This document shows positions 8,759 through 18,362 of a stretch of DNA of 64,000 bases, piece after piece. A model generated the notes under the pieces. It was not told where the DNA came from. It was given only the letters and a program-made list of their open reading frames with translations, and made no database searches. Every line of letters starts with the position of its first letter. The stretch's first letter is position 1. The DNA is taken from the NCBI GenBank assembly GCA_947496535.1, contig CANMDE010000002.1:186001-250000 (forward strand), given 5' to 3'. This DNA is from an uncultured Paracoccaceae bacterium (GTDB lineage Bacteria > Pseudomonadota > Alphaproteobacteria > Rhodobacterales > Rhodobacteraceae). The position numbers and the translations under genes were made by a program.

Positions 8759-10186
8759 ATGGCCGGTCAGAAAATGCTCAAATTCACGACCGTAGAACGG
8801 GACATGCCCGAAAAGCGCCCGCCTAATCTGCGCAAGGAAGACTTCGGTGAGATTTATGCACAGTACGCCGAAGCGAAGGCTGAGGAGCAAGCTGCGCGGT
8901 GCAGCCAGTGTGGCGTGCCGTACTGTCAGTCCCATTGCCCATTGCACAACAACATCCCGGACTGGCTGCGGCTGACTGCAGAGGGTCGGTTGCACGAGGC
9001 TTATGAAATTTCTCAGGCGACCAACACGTTCCCGGAAATTTGTGGCCGTATCTGTCCGCAGGATCGTCTATGTGAAGGTAACTGCGTTATTGAGCAATCC
9101 GGCCACGGAACCGTGACGATCGGGTCCGTCGAAAAATATATCACCGATACCGCGTTTGAGGAAGGCTGGGTCAAGCCGATCCGCCCGCATGTTGAACGGC
9201 CCGAAAGCGTCGGTATCATTGGTGCCGGTCCCGGTGGCCTTGCGGCGGCTGACATGTTGCGCCGCCAAGGTGTGCAGGTAACTGTTTATGATCGCTATGA
9301 TCGCGGCGGTGGCCTGCTGACATATGGCATCCCCGGTTTTAAGCTGGAGAAAGATGTGGTCATGCAGCGGATGACCCAACTTGAAGATGGCGGCGTACAG
9401 TTCGTGCTGAACTGCGATGTGGGCCAAGACTTATCGTTCGACGCCATTCGCGGAAAGCATGACGCCATCCTGATCGCCACCGGCGTCTATAAAACAAGGG
9501 ATTTGCCGGACTCCAACGCCGACGGCATCGTCAATGCGATTGATTATCTGACCGCAAGCAATCGCAAGAGCTTTGGCGATGATGTGCCGGAATTTGATAG
9601 CGGTGAGCTGAACGCCGAAGGCAAGCGCGTTGTTGTGATTGGTGGTGGTGATACGGCCATGGATTGCGTTCGTACCGCTATCCGTCAGGGCGCCGAAAGC
9701 GTGAAATGCCTTTATCGTCGTGACCGCGCGAACATGCCCGGATCGCAGCGCGAGGTGCAGAACGCCGAAGAAGAAGGTGTCGAGTTTGTCTGGCTGTCTG
9801 CTCCAAATGGGTTTGAGGGTGATGCCGTAACTGGCGTGAAGGTCCAGAAAATGCGGTTGGGTGCACCGGATGCGACGGGTCGTCAGGCACCGGAGGTTAT
9901 TGAAGGTGCGGACTATGTCGAAGGCGCAGACCTCGCCATCAAGGCCCTTGGTTTTGAACCGGAAGATTTGCCGACCCTTTGGGGTGTCGAGGGTCTGGAA
10001 GTGACCAGATGGGGAACTGTAAAGGCTGATTTCGGCACTGGGGCAACGAGCCTTGAAGGCGTTTATGCCGCTGGCGATATCGTGCGTGGTGCATCGCTTG
10101 TCGTGTGGGCCATTCGTGATGGCCGCGATGCGGCCGAGGCGATTTTGGAATATCTGGGTCAGGCAGCGACGGTCGCCGCAGAGTAA
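8759..10186 (+). CDS. gltD: Glutamate synthase [NADPH] small subunit GltD
   Basis: GltD passes electrons from NADPH through FAD and iron-sulphur clusters to GltB for glutamate synthesis from glutamine and 2-oxoglutarate. The 475 residues show the N-terminal cluster cysteines (ARCSQCGVPYCQSHCP, then CGRICPQDRLCEGNC), the FAD motif GAGPGGLAAADML and the NADPH motif GGGDTAMDCVRT. The C-terminal segment contains YAAGDIVRGASLVVWAI. It precedes gltB but is separated from it by three related secreted-protein genes. A GGGAGG ribosome binding site lies before the ATG. Confidence 0.95.
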   Translation: MAGQKMLKFTTVERDMPEKRPPNLRKEDFGEIYAQYAEAKAEEQAARCSQCGVPYCQSHCPLHNNIPDWLRLTAEGRLHEAYEISQATNTFPEICGRICPQDRLCEGNCVIEQSGHGTVTIGSVEKYITDTAFEEGWVKPIRPHVERPESVGIIGAGPGGLAAADMLRRQGVQVTVYDRYDRGGGLLTYGIPGFKLEKDVVMQRMTQLEDGGVQFVLNCDVGQDLSFDAIRGKHDAILIATGVYKTRDLPDSNADGIVNAIDYLTASNRKSFGDDVPEFDSGELNAEGKRVVVIGGGDTAMDCVRTAIRQGAESVKCLYRRDRANMPGSQREVQNAEEEGVEFVWLSAPNGFEGDAVTGVKVQKMRLGAPDATGRQAPEVIEGADYVEGADLAIKALGFEPEDLPTLWGVEGLEVTRWGTVKADFGTGATSLEGVYAAGDIVRGASLVVWAIRDGRDAAEAILEYLGQAATVAAE

Positions 10187-10196
10187 GTGAATTTTG

Positions 10197-10235
10197 GTCG
10201 GCGAGACGTCGGACTTGTGTCGGGCAACATGTCGG
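10197..10235 (+). repeat. GTCGG array B, 11-bp pitch
   Basis: GTCGG begins at 10197, 10208, 10219 and 10231 (spacing 11, 11 and 12 bp) in the 97-base gap between gltD and the first of the three secreted-protein genes. It resembles arrays A and C in unit and period but the bases between the units differ. It could act in the mRNA of the glt operon or as a protein-binding array on DNA. Confidence 0.55.
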
Positions 10236-10283
10236 GGCACCAAATGTTGATAGGTCAGCCTTGCTGACATGGAGAGTTAAGAA

Positions 10284-10955
10284 ATGATGAAGCCTTTGAT
10301 GATTTTCGGAATGCTCTTGGCCGCTACGCCTCTGGCCGCCCAACAGACCTTTGCGACGCCGGATGGCTGTACGGCAAAGCTGACCGTGCAACACAAAGGT
10401 TGCGTCCTCGTCAATGTCTGGACCTGCGAGGCCGATGACGAGGGCGATCAATGGATGACCCTGATTGGTGAGGCAGGTCTGTTCAGCCTGCAACGTGTCG
10501 ATGCCGAATTCCAGTGGTTGGAATCATACAAGGTTACCGGTTCCGAAAAGCTGGACCAGCCCGCACCCGACCCTGCATCGCTGTCAGAGCTTTTGCAAAA
10601 TCAAGTTGATACATTTGATTTCACTCTAATCACTGATCAAGGCCCGCAGCGTAATGTAGGCTATGACCAGTTGACCGGTGAAACGGTCGAGATTGATGGC
10701 GAGACGCTTTATCGCACGCTGTATGAAGGCAAGACATTCGACGCCGAGGGCAACGAGATCGAGGCCAATGGCGGTCGTCAGTATGTGAGCGAAAAGCATA
10801 GGCTTTTCCTACTGGGCGAAGCCTGGGATGCCGCGACGCCGGATCAGGTCACCGATTTGTCGCCGGTGGAGTTCATCTATCCGGGCGAGGCCGGTTTTTT
10901 CGTGGATCGCCCAAAGTACGAATGCGGGGTGATCGAATCGGGGTATGATCAATGA
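10284..10955 (+). CDS. Secreted protein of unknown function, glt-operon paralogue 1
   Basis: This 223-residue protein has a typical Sec signal peptide (MMKPLMIFGMLLAATPLAAQ, cleavage after AAQ or nearby), so it should be periplasmic. The mature part carries early cysteines (DGCTAKLTVQHKGC, VWTCEADD), the segment GYDQLTGETVEIDGETLY and a C-terminal SPVEFIYPGEAGFF followed by YECG. The next protein shares all of these. No known family is recognised. It starts 97 bases after gltD and overlaps the next gene by ATGA, so it belongs to the glt transcription unit. Confidence 0.7.
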   Translation: MMKPLMIFGMLLAATPLAAQQTFATPDGCTAKLTVQHKGCVLVNVWTCEADDEGDQWMTLIGEAGLFSLQRVDAEFQWLESYKVTGSEKLDQPAPDPASLSELLQNQVDTFDFTLITDQGPQRNVGYDQLTGETVEIDGETLYRTLYEGKTFDAEGNEIEANGGRQYVSEKHRLFLLGEAWDAATPDQVTDLSPVEFIYPGEAGFFVDRPKYECGVIESGYDQ

Positions 10956-11629
10956 AATATGCCATTGCCCTGATCGGCCTGTTGGCCAGTCCGGCTGTGG
11001 CGCAGGAAGGCCCTGCCAAGTTTAGCCTGCCTGCCGGTTGCACTGCCTATCTGACAACCCAGCTTGCCAACTGTACCGTGGATCATCAGTTCACATGTGA
11101 TGGCGACCCTTCAGGCCATCAGCGCCGCGTCAGTCTGGACGAACGGGGCATGGTCTATATGGGGGTGATCGACAATGAGACCCAGTGGATCAACAGCTTT
11201 CATCCGCTGACCGGGCATAGCGAGACTTTGGAAGCAGAGCCATTAGAGCGGGCATCTCTCTCTGATCTGATTGCGAATGGCGTGGATGAATATGACTTTC
11301 AAACACAGTCAGATCAGATCGGCGTGACGCGCTATGTCGGCCGGGATCGGTTGACGGGCCGTCAGGTGAAAATCGACGGTATTACGCTGGACGAAACAGA
11401 ATACAATATCACCGCCTATGATGAGGCCGGGGACGAAATCTGGAAAAGCCAAGGCAAGGAATTCATCAGCCGCGACTGGCGCATGTTCCTGTCCGGCAAC
11501 GGAACTGTGACCACCCCTGACGGTGGCTTTCACGAACGGGCGGAGAGCCCTGTCGAATTCATATTTCCGGGCGAGGCCGGATTTCTAAGCGCGCGGCCCA
11601 AGCATGGCTGCGGATTGGCGGTGTCATGA
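10952..11629 (+). CDS. Secreted protein of unknown function, glt-operon paralogue 2
   Basis: This 225-residue protein has a Sec signal peptide (MKYAIALIGLLASPAVAQ) and is clearly related to its upstream neighbour: AGCTAYLTTQLANC, FTCDGD, LSDLIANGVDEYDF, RDRLTGRQVKIDGITL and SPVEFIFPGEAGFL occupy equivalent positions. The paired cysteines suggest conserved disulphides in the periplasm. It overlaps the genes on both sides by 4 bases, implying tight translational coupling. Function is unknown. Confidence 0.7.
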   Translation: MKYAIALIGLLASPAVAQEGPAKFSLPAGCTAYLTTQLANCTVDHQFTCDGDPSGHQRRVSLDERGMVYMGVIDNETQWINSFHPLTGHSETLEAEPLERASLSDLIANGVDEYDFQTQSDQIGVTRYVGRDRLTGRQVKIDGITLDETEYNITAYDEAGDEIWKSQGKEFISRDWRMFLSGNGTVTTPDGGFHERAESPVEFIFPGEAGFLSARPKHGCGLAVS

Positions 11630-12342
11630 GCAGAGTCTTGATGACCATCTTTATGTTGGTCGCTGGTGTGGCCACAGCTGACGAATACGACGAATACCGG
11701 TCATGCTGTCATTTGCTGATGACTGTGACCTACGACACGAAAACCGTCACCAACCATTATCGGTGCGATGATGAGACGACCTTCGTCGAAGCCATCAATG
11801 TTAACGACCCACCGAACACTGTCGCACTTTATGATGCAGACTATCAGATGTTTTACAACCGTGGTGTCAACGAACCGCGGGGCGTCATGAATGTGAACGA
11901 GGTTATAGATCCTTTTGAGCTTTCTGAACTTCTCGCGGACGGGGCCGAGCGGCAAGAGATGATGATCGAAACGCCATCACCTTTCGGACGTCTGGACAAC
12001 ACGCGTCAGTGGTCGGAGGCCCGTTTGACTGGGGAGATGGTCACGTATGCGGGCATTTCTTTTCTGGTCGCTGACTGGACAGTATCAACTGATTTGGGCC
12101 GCGGTATACGCGAGGACAAGGGTTTGATCCTGATTGATACTGAGCGCGGCCTCATACTGAAAGATTGGGACACAACCACATTTGCCGGAAGAACTATACT
12201 TGAAGATATTCATGACATCGTCGACGTCGCTCTTGTTGAGGATGCCGATCCTCAGCAAGAGGAAAACACGAGTGAATGTTCGTTGCTCATATCTTCGATT
12301 TCGCCAAACAGCCTGAGGGAGACCATCCATGACAACCTATGA
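11626..12342 (+). CDS. Secreted protein of unknown function, divergent glt-operon paralogue 3
   Basis: This 238-residue protein has a signal peptide (MSRVLMTIFMLVAGVATA) and a weaker match to the two preceding proteins: an early Cys pair (RSCCHLLMTV), HYRCDD, FELSELLADGAERQ and EARLTGEMVTYAGISFL correspond to their conserved blocks, but the C-terminal SPVEF block is missing. Its last 14 bases overlap the start of gltB, so it may couple translation into gltB. It has diverged most of the three and no function can be assigned. Confidence 0.65.
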   Translation: MSRVLMTIFMLVAGVATADEYDEYRSCCHLLMTVTYDTKTVTNHYRCDDETTFVEAINVNDPPNTVALYDADYQMFYNRGVNEPRGVMNVNEVIDPFELSELLADGAERQEMMIETPSPFGRLDNTRQWSEARLTGEMVTYAGISFLVADWTVSTDLGRGIREDKGLILIDTERGLILKDWDTTTFAGRTILEDIHDIVDVALVEDADPQQEENTSECSLLISSISPNSLRETIHDNL

Positions 12343-15300
12343 TGAAAACTGGGGCGCCGCCGAAGAAGCCAAGCGCGAGTGGATGGCTGAAAACAGCCTT
12401 TTCCGCGCTGATGATGAGCATGCCTCTTGCGGTGTTGGTTTGGTTGTTGCCATTGACGGCTCTGCGTCCCGCGACGTCGTGGAAAAGGGGATCGATGCCC
12501 TCAAGGCCGTTTGGCACCGTGGCGCCGTCGATGCCGACGGCAAAACCGGTGATGGCGCCGGTATTCACGTCCAAATCCCTGTTCCGTTCTTTCAGGATCA
12601 GATCCGCCGTACAGGTCATGAGCCTGACGATGGCAAGCTGATTGCTGTCGGTCAGGTCTTCCTGCCCCGGACGGATTTTGGCGCGCAAGAGCATTGCCGG
12701 ACTATCGTGGAGTCCGAAGTGCTGCGCATGGGGCACTATATTTATGGCTGGCGCCATGTTCCGGTGAACACCGAATGTCTGGGCGACAAGGCCAATGCGA
12801 CACGGCCGGAAATTGAGCAAATCCTGATCCGCTGTGAAAAGGATCTCGATCAGGAGAAGTTTGAACGCGAGCTTTACATCATCCGCCGTCGGATCGAGAA
12901 GGCCGCAGCTGCCGCACAGATCGGCGGAATGTATATGTGTTCGCTATCGTGCCGGTCTGTTATTTATAAAGGCATGATGCTGGCCGAACAGGTGGCCGAT
13001 TTTTATCCTGACCTGATGGATGAGCGTTTTGAAAGCGCGTTTGCGATCTATCACCAGCGCTATTCGACCAACACGTTCCCGCAATGGTCGCTCGCCCAGC
13101 CGTTCCGCATGTTGGCCCATAACGGCGAGATCAACACGCTGAAGGGCAACGTGAACTGGATGCGCAGCCATGAAATTCGCATGGCATCCGCCGCTTTCGG
13201 TGAAAAGGCCGAGGCGATCAAGCCGATCATTCCGTCGGGTGCTTCGGATTCGTCAGCGCTGGATTCAGTTTTTGAAGTGCTGGTTCGGGCCGGTCGCAAT
13301 GCGCCGATGGCCAAGACCATGATGGTGCCAGAGGCCTGGTCACAGCAGGCGGTTGAGATGCCGCAGGCCTGGCAGGATATGTACAACTACTGCAACGCCG
13401 TGATGGAGCCGTGGGACGGCCCCGCTGCCCTTGCCATGACAGATGGCCGTTGGGTTTGCGGAGGATTGGACCGCAACGGTCTGCGTCCGTTGCGCTATGT
13501 TGTTACTGGGGATGGTCTTTTGGTCGCGGGGTCTGAAGTTGGCATGGTGCCGGTGGATGAGGCAACCGTCGTCGAAAAAGGTGCGCTTGGTCCCGGGCAG
13601 ATGATTGCTGTCGATATGGCCGAGGGCAAGCTGTTCCACGATACTGAGATTAAGGACCAACTGGCTGCCGCCCAGCCCTTTGGCAATTGGGTCGGCAAGG
13701 TTGTCGACCTCAACCATTTGCTTGTCGATGTTACGGAAAAACCAATTTTCAATGGTGACGAGCTGCGTAAACGCCAGATGGCGGCCGGCTATTCCATTGA
13801 AGAACTGGAACAGGTGCTTGCGCCGATGGCGGAGGACGGCAAGGAAATGATTGCGTCGATGGGGGATGACACGCCCTCGGCCGTACTCTCCACGACGTAT
13901 CGTCCGCTATCGCATTTCTTCCGCCAGAACTTTAGCCAGGTGACAAACCCGCCGATTGACTCGTTGCGTGAAACGCGGGTGATGTCGTTGAAGACTCGCT
14001 TTGGCAACCTCAAGAACGTGCTGGATGAGAGCAGTTCGCAGACCGAAATTCTGGTTATGAACAGCCCCTTTGTGGCAAATGCAGAGTTTGACGAGATGGT
14101 GCGCCAGTTCGGTGACAGCGTTGCGTTTATCGATTGCACATTCAACGCAGAGCCGGACGCGCTGCGCAAAGGGTTGGAACGCATCAGGGCCGAGGCCGAA
14201 GATGCCGTCCGTTCAGGTGCCGGGCATCTGGTGCTGACCGATGAAAACCAGTCGGAAACCAAAGTGGCCATGCCGATGATTTTGGCAACAAGTGCGGTGC
14301 ACTCCGGCCTGACCAAGCAGGGTCTGCGCACGTTCTGTTCGATGAACGTGCGGTCGGCTGAGTGTATCGATCCGCATTATTTTGCTGTGTTGATTGGCTG
14401 CGGTGCCACGACGGTAAACGCGTATCTTGCGCAGGATTCCGTTGCCGACCGTGTGCGCCGTGGATTGATTGAAGGAAACCTGACAGATGCAGTCCGTCGC
14501 TACCGTGCTGCAATTGATGCGGGCCTTCTCAAGATCATGTCCAAGATGGGGATTTCGGTCCTGTCATCCTATCGCGGTGGTCTGAATTTCGAAGCGGTTG
14601 GTCTGTCACGTGCAATGGTAGCCGAGTACTTCCCCGGCATGCACAGCCGGATTTCGGGGATCGGCACAAGCGGCATTCAGACCAAGCTGGAAGAGGTTCA
14701 CGCCCACGGTTGGAAGGGCGGCACGGATGTTCTGCCTATCGGGGGTTTCTACAAAGCCCGCCGGTCGGGTGAGAAGCATGCTTGGGAAGCGCAAACAATG
14801 CATATGATGCAGGCCGCCTGTAACCAGGCAAGCTACGCGCTGTGGCAGCAATTCTCGAAGTCGATGCAATCGAACCCGCCTATTCATTTGCGCGATCTGT
14901 TGGCCATCAAACCCCTTGGGACGCCCGTGCCGATTGAAGAGGTGGAAAGCATCACATCGATCCGCAAGCGGTTTGTGACGCCGGGGATGTCGCTGGGCGC
15001 GCTGTCGCCCGAGGCGCACCGAACCCTATCGATTGCGATGAACCGTATTGGCGCGAAATCGGATTCAGGGGAAGGCGGCGAAAGCCCCGATGACTTCACC
15101 CCGGAGCCCAATGGCGACAATGCTTCGGCCAAGATCAAGCAGGTCGCATCAGGCCGGTTTGGTGTAACGGCTGAGTATCTGCTGGCCTGTGAAGAGCTTG
15201 AAATCAAAGTCGCCCAAGGGGCCAAGCCCGGTGAAGGCGGTCAACTGCCCGGCATGAAGGTAACAGACCTGATTGCCAAGCTGCGCCATTCGACCAAAGG

Positions 15301-16861
15301 GGTGACGCTAATTTCACCCCCGCCGCACCACGACATCTATTCGATCGAGGATTTGGCCCAGCTGATCTATGACCTGAAGCAGATCAATCCGATTTGTAAG
15401 GTCACTGTGAAACTGGTCGCATCCTCGGGCGTGGGTACCATTGCCGCAGGTGTCGCCAAGGCGAAGGCCGATGTGATCCTGATTTCCGGTCATAATGGCG
15501 GGACGGGCGCGTCGCCGGGTACTTCGATCAAATATGCAGGTTTGCCGTGGGAGATGGGCCTGACCGAAGCGCATCAGGTTCTGGCCATGAACAACCTGCG
15601 TGAGCGTATCACGCTGCGTACCGATGGTGGGCTGCGTACCGGTCGTGACATTGTCATGGCCGCGATGATGGGTGCCGAGGAATACGGGATCGGTACCGCC
15701 GCGTTGATTGCGATGGGCTGCATCATGGTTCGCCAATGCCAGTCGAACACCTGCCCTGTGGGCGTGTGTACGCAGGACGAGGCGCTGCGTGACAAGTTCA
15801 CCGGGACAGCCGACAAGGTGGTCAACCTCATCACCTTCTACGCGACCGAAGTTCGCGAGATTCTGGCATCGATCGGTGCCCGGTCGTTGGATGACATCAT
15901 TGGCCGTGCCGATTTGCTGACACAGGTTTCCCGTGGCTCGGCGCGTTTGGATGATCTGGATTTGAACCCGCTACTGATTACCGTCGATGGCGCCCATAAG
16001 ATCAAATATGACCGCTATCGCCCGCGCAATGCTGTGGATGACACACTGGATGCGCAGATCGTGAAGGACGCAGCCCGATTCCTGAACGATGGTGAGAAGA
16101 TGCAGCTGGATTACGCGGTCCAGAACACGTTGCGGACTATCGGCACACGCACATCCAGCCATATCGTGCAGAATTTCGGAATGCGCAATGACTTGCAGCC
16201 CGACCATCTGACGGTAAAACTGCGCGGCTCTGCCGGCCAATCGCTTGGTGCGTTTGCCGCACCGGGGCTGAAGCTGGAAGTGTCGGGTGATGCCAATGAC
16301 TATGTGGGTAAGGGCCTGTCGGGTGGTACGATTGTTGTGCGCCCGCCAATGGTTAGCCCGCTGGTGGCCTCTGAGAACACGATTATCGGCAATACCGTTC
16401 TTTATGGTGCAACCGATGGGTATCTATTCGCGGCAGGACGTGCCGGTGAACGCTTTGGCGTGCGGAATTCGGGCGCGAATGTCGTGATCGAAGGCTGCGG
16501 TTCCAACGGGTGTGAATACATGACTGGCGGCGTTGCCGTGATCCTCGGGTCGATTGGTGCCAACTTTGGCGCGGGCATGACCGGCGGGATGGCGTATCTT
16601 TATGATCCTGAAGGTGCGGCTGCGCAGATGATGAATATGGAAACGCTTGTCACCTGTCCGGTCACGGTTTCCCACTGGATGAACCAGTTGGAAGAAATGA
16701 TCGAACGTCATCTGGCCGAAACCGGGAGCCGCAAAGCCGCGGACATCCTGCAGCACTGGGATGCGGAGAAGCACAACTTCCTCCAGGTCTGCCCGAAAGA
16801 GATGCTGGTCCATCTGCCACATCCGCTGAGTGTCGAAGAAGCGGCAATTCCTGCGGAGTAA
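12329..16861 (+). CDS. gltB: Glutamate synthase large subunit GltB
   Basis: This 1510-residue protein is full length for GltB. The N-terminal glutamine amidotransferase domain would begin at C34 (HASCGVG) after removal of a 33-residue propeptide. The central and FMN domains follow (GLSRAMVAEYFPG, GGESPDDF, HNGGTGASPGTS). The 3Fe-4S cysteines are C1131, C1137 and C1142 in CIMVRQCQSNTCPVG, and the C-terminal beta-helix has the expected G-rich repeats (GSNGCEYMTGG). It works with GltD to make two glutamates from glutamine and 2-oxoglutarate. Its start lies inside the third secreted-protein gene. Confidence 0.97.
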   Translation: MTTYDENWGAAEEAKREWMAENSLFRADDEHASCGVGLVVAIDGSASRDVVEKGIDALKAVWHRGAVDADGKTGDGAGIHVQIPVPFFQDQIRRTGHEPDDGKLIAVGQVFLPRTDFGAQEHCRTIVESEVLRMGHYIYGWRHVPVNTECLGDKANATRPEIEQILIRCEKDLDQEKFERELYIIRRRIEKAAAAAQIGGMYMCSLSCRSVIYKGMMLAEQVADFYPDLMDERFESAFAIYHQRYSTNTFPQWSLAQPFRMLAHNGEINTLKGNVNWMRSHEIRMASAAFGEKAEAIKPIIPSGASDSSALDSVFEVLVRAGRNAPMAKTMMVPEAWSQQAVEMPQAWQDMYNYCNAVMEPWDGPAALAMTDGRWVCGGLDRNGLRPLRYVVTGDGLLVAGSEVGMVPVDEATVVEKGALGPGQMIAVDMAEGKLFHDTEIKDQLAAAQPFGNWVGKVVDLNHLLVDVTEKPIFNGDELRKRQMAAGYSIEELEQVLAPMAEDGKEMIASMGDDTPSAVLSTTYRPLSHFFRQNFSQVTNPPIDSLRETRVMSLKTRFGNLKNVLDESSSQTEILVMNSPFVANAEFDEMVRQFGDSVAFIDCTFNAEPDALRKGLERIRAEAEDAVRSGAGHLVLTDENQSETKVAMPMILATSAVHSGLTKQGLRTFCSMNVRSAECIDPHYFAVLIGCGATTVNAYLAQDSVADRVRRGLIEGNLTDAVRRYRAAIDAGLLKIMSKMGISVLSSYRGGLNFEAVGLSRAMVAEYFPGMHSRISGIGTSGIQTKLEEVHAHGWKGGTDVLPIGGFYKARRSGEKHAWEAQTMHMMQAACNQASYALWQQFSKSMQSNPPIHLRDLLAIKPLGTPVPIEEVESITSIRKRFVTPGMSLGALSPEAHRTLSIAMNRIGAKSDSGEGGESPDDFTPEPNGDNASAKIKQVASGRFGVTAEYLLACEELEIKVAQGAKPGEGGQLPGMKVTDLIAKLRHSTKGVTLISPPPHHDIYSIEDLAQLIYDLKQINPICKVTVKLVASSGVGTIAAGVAKAKADVILISGHNGGTGASPGTSIKYAGLPWEMGLTEAHQVLAMNNLRERITLRTDGGLRTGRDIVMAAMMGAEEYGIGTAALIAMGCIMVRQCQSNTCPVGVCTQDEALRDKFTGTADKVVNLITFYATEVREILASIGARSLDDIIGRADLLTQVSRGSARLDDLDLNPLLITVDGAHKIKYDRYRPRNAVDDTLDAQIVKDAARFLNDGEKMQLDYAVQNTLRTIGTRTSSHIVQNFGMRNDLQPDHLTVKLRGSAGQSLGAFAAPGLKLEVSGDANDYVGKGLSGGTIVVRPPMVSPLVASENTIIGNTVLYGATDGYLFAAGRAGERFGVRNSGANVVIEGCGSNGCEYMTGGVAVILGSIGANFGAGMTGGMAYLYDPEGAAAQMMNMETLVTCPVTVSHWMNQLEEMIERHLAETGSRKAADILQHWDAEKHNFLQVCPKEMLVHLPHPLSVEEAAIPAE

Positions 16862-16866
16862 TGACA

Positions 16867-16895
16867 CCTGCCTGTCCGTCATTTGTACGGGCAGG
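16867..16895 (+). terminator. Hairpin after gltB
   Basis: CCTGCCTGT pairs with ACGGGCAGG (one G:U pair) 6 bases after the gltB stop and before the convergent gene. There is only a weak T-rich tail (ATATTTTC), so efficiency is uncertain. Confidence 0.5.
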
Positions 16896-16904
16896 CCGAT
16901 ATTT

Positions 16905-17411
16905 TCAGACGGAAACGACGCCCACGACGTAATTCTTTGCGTAAGCTTTCGCGCATTTTGGGCAGGTTGTGTAGAAGAAATAGATCTCTTTCGGGGACTT
17001 GCCAGCCGCATGGGCCAAATCCTCCATTTCACCCAGCCAATGCTTTGCCTCCCGGTAGGGCCCTTCGAATACCTTTGTGAGATAATCGCCGCTTAGGGTG
17101 ATCATTTCCTCTTTAGCCACGTCGTCATGGACGGCGAAGAGGTGTTCGCCCTTGAAGGCGGAGAGGTCACGACTGAGCACCAAGGCATCCTCGATATTCA
17201 TCGCGTTGGCCGCTTCAATGTGCTTATGAACTCGGCCAAACACTTTGCCCATGTTTATTGGGATGTGGGCCGCGCTGATCGTTTCTGCACGAACAAACTT
17301 CTTGTCTTTGAAGTGTAATTCCTGATTGTCCCAGCCTTCGGGATTGAATTTCGGGCAGCACCCGGTTTCGTTGATACTATCATCGTATCTTGGCGTCTCG
17401 TTGACTCGCAT
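16905..17411 (-). CDS. Conserved hypothetical protein with C-terminal CxxC
   Basis: This 168-residue protein has no signal peptide or membrane segment. It contains NETGCCPKFNPEGWDNQ near the N-terminus and TTCPKCAKAYAKNYV at the end, so four cysteines could bind a metal. I cannot name a family or activity. The frame is open up to 17453, but the ATG at 17411 is preceded by AAGGAG at ideal spacing and gives MRVNETPRYDDS, so it was preferred. It is convergent with gltB and divergent from mtgA. Confidence 0.65.
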   Translation of the reverse strand: MRVNETPRYDDSINETGCCPKFNPEGWDNQELHFKDKKFVRAETISAAHIPINMGKVFGRVHKHIEAANAMNIEDALVLSRDLSAFKGEHLFAVHDDVAKEEMITLSGDYLTKVFEGPYREAKHWLGEMEDLAHAAGKSPKEIYFFYTTCPKCAKAYAKNYVVGVVSV

Positions 17412-17540
17412 CGCGATCTCCTTTGCCAGTAACTGGGTGACTCTAGCAAGCATGAAGCGTGTGTCCGTTGCGCGATATCAATTGAGATTAAGGGGGCAGA
17501 ATACCACCAGTTCTTGACCCCGTAGCCTTTACCGTGGCTT

Positions 17541-18311
17541 ATGAGTTCGATGGCAGAGGCGACGAAAACATCCAAGAAACCGGTCAAGAAGCCGGCAGCA
17601 AAAAAGAAGACATCGCGAAAGAAAGAGCCCGGGCTGGTCAGCAAAGCCCTACGTCTTATTCGTCGTGTTTTCTTTTGGGGTTTTGCAGGCGTGCTTGGTT
17701 TCGTCCTATTGGTGACCTTGCTTTACGCGCTGATCAATCCACCGACGAACTACTATATGTTCTCCGAAGCCCGCCGTCTGGATGGCGTGCGTCAGGAATG
17801 GGTGCCGATGGAACGGATTGCACCCATCATGGCCCGCTCTGCCGTGGCAGCCGAGGATGCAAATTTCTGCTTGCACTGGGGGCTCGACGTGAACGCCATA
17901 AAGGCGGCGCTGGATCGTGGCCGTGGTGGTGCGTCGACCATATCGCAACAAACCATCAAGAACGTGTATCTCTGGCATGGCCGCAACTGGGCCCGGAAGG
18001 CGATCGAGGCGCTTTGGACACCTCTGGCCGAAGCAGTCTGGACCAAGCGGCGTATTCTGGAGATTTATCTAAATGTTGCCGAGTTTGACGAAGGCGTGTT
18101 TGGTGTGCAGGCAGCCGCCCGACATTACTTTGGCGTTGATGCTGCGGACTTGAGTGCGCTGCAGGCTGCCCGGCTCGCTGCGATTCTGCCTGCGCCAAAA
18201 ACGCGGTCTGCCTCGAACCCCAGCGATTTTGTCCGTTCGCGCACCCGTGCCATCATGTCGGGCGCTGCGACGATCAATGCCGATGGGCGTGCTGCCTGCT
18301 TTCAGGATTGA
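17541..18311 (+). CDS. mtgA: Monofunctional peptidoglycan transglycosylase MtgA
   Basis: MtgA polymerises lipid II into glycan strands. The 256 residues comprise a Lys-rich cytoplasmic tail (KKPVKKPAAKKKTSRKK), one membrane anchor near residues 46-66 and a GT51 domain. Catalytic and family motifs are visible: AAEDANFCLHWGLD with the catalytic Glu, GGASTISQQTIKNVYL, and RRILEIYLNVAEFDEGVFG. There is no transpeptidase domain, which separates it from class A penicillin-binding proteins. Confidence 0.93.
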   Translation: MSSMAEATKTSKKPVKKPAAKKKTSRKKEPGLVSKALRLIRRVFFWGFAGVLGFVLLVTLLYALINPPTNYYMFSEARRLDGVRQEWVPMERIAPIMARSAVAAEDANFCLHWGLDVNAIKAALDRGRGGASTISQQTIKNVYLWHGRNWARKAIEALWTPLAEAVWTKRRILEIYLNVAEFDEGVFGVQAAARHYFGVDAADLSALQAARLAAILPAPKTRSASNPSDFVRSRTRAIMSGAATINADGRAACFQD

Positions 18312-18362
18312 TCAACGCCGCGCCTTGCGGCATTGAAGTATAAACCGACGAAAGAGCCGCTG

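Noticed and set aside
9431..10270. Long minus-strand open frame (279 codons) across gltD
   Set aside because: It is antisense to a clear gltD with intact motifs and encodes no recognisable domain; it is a by-product of codon bias.
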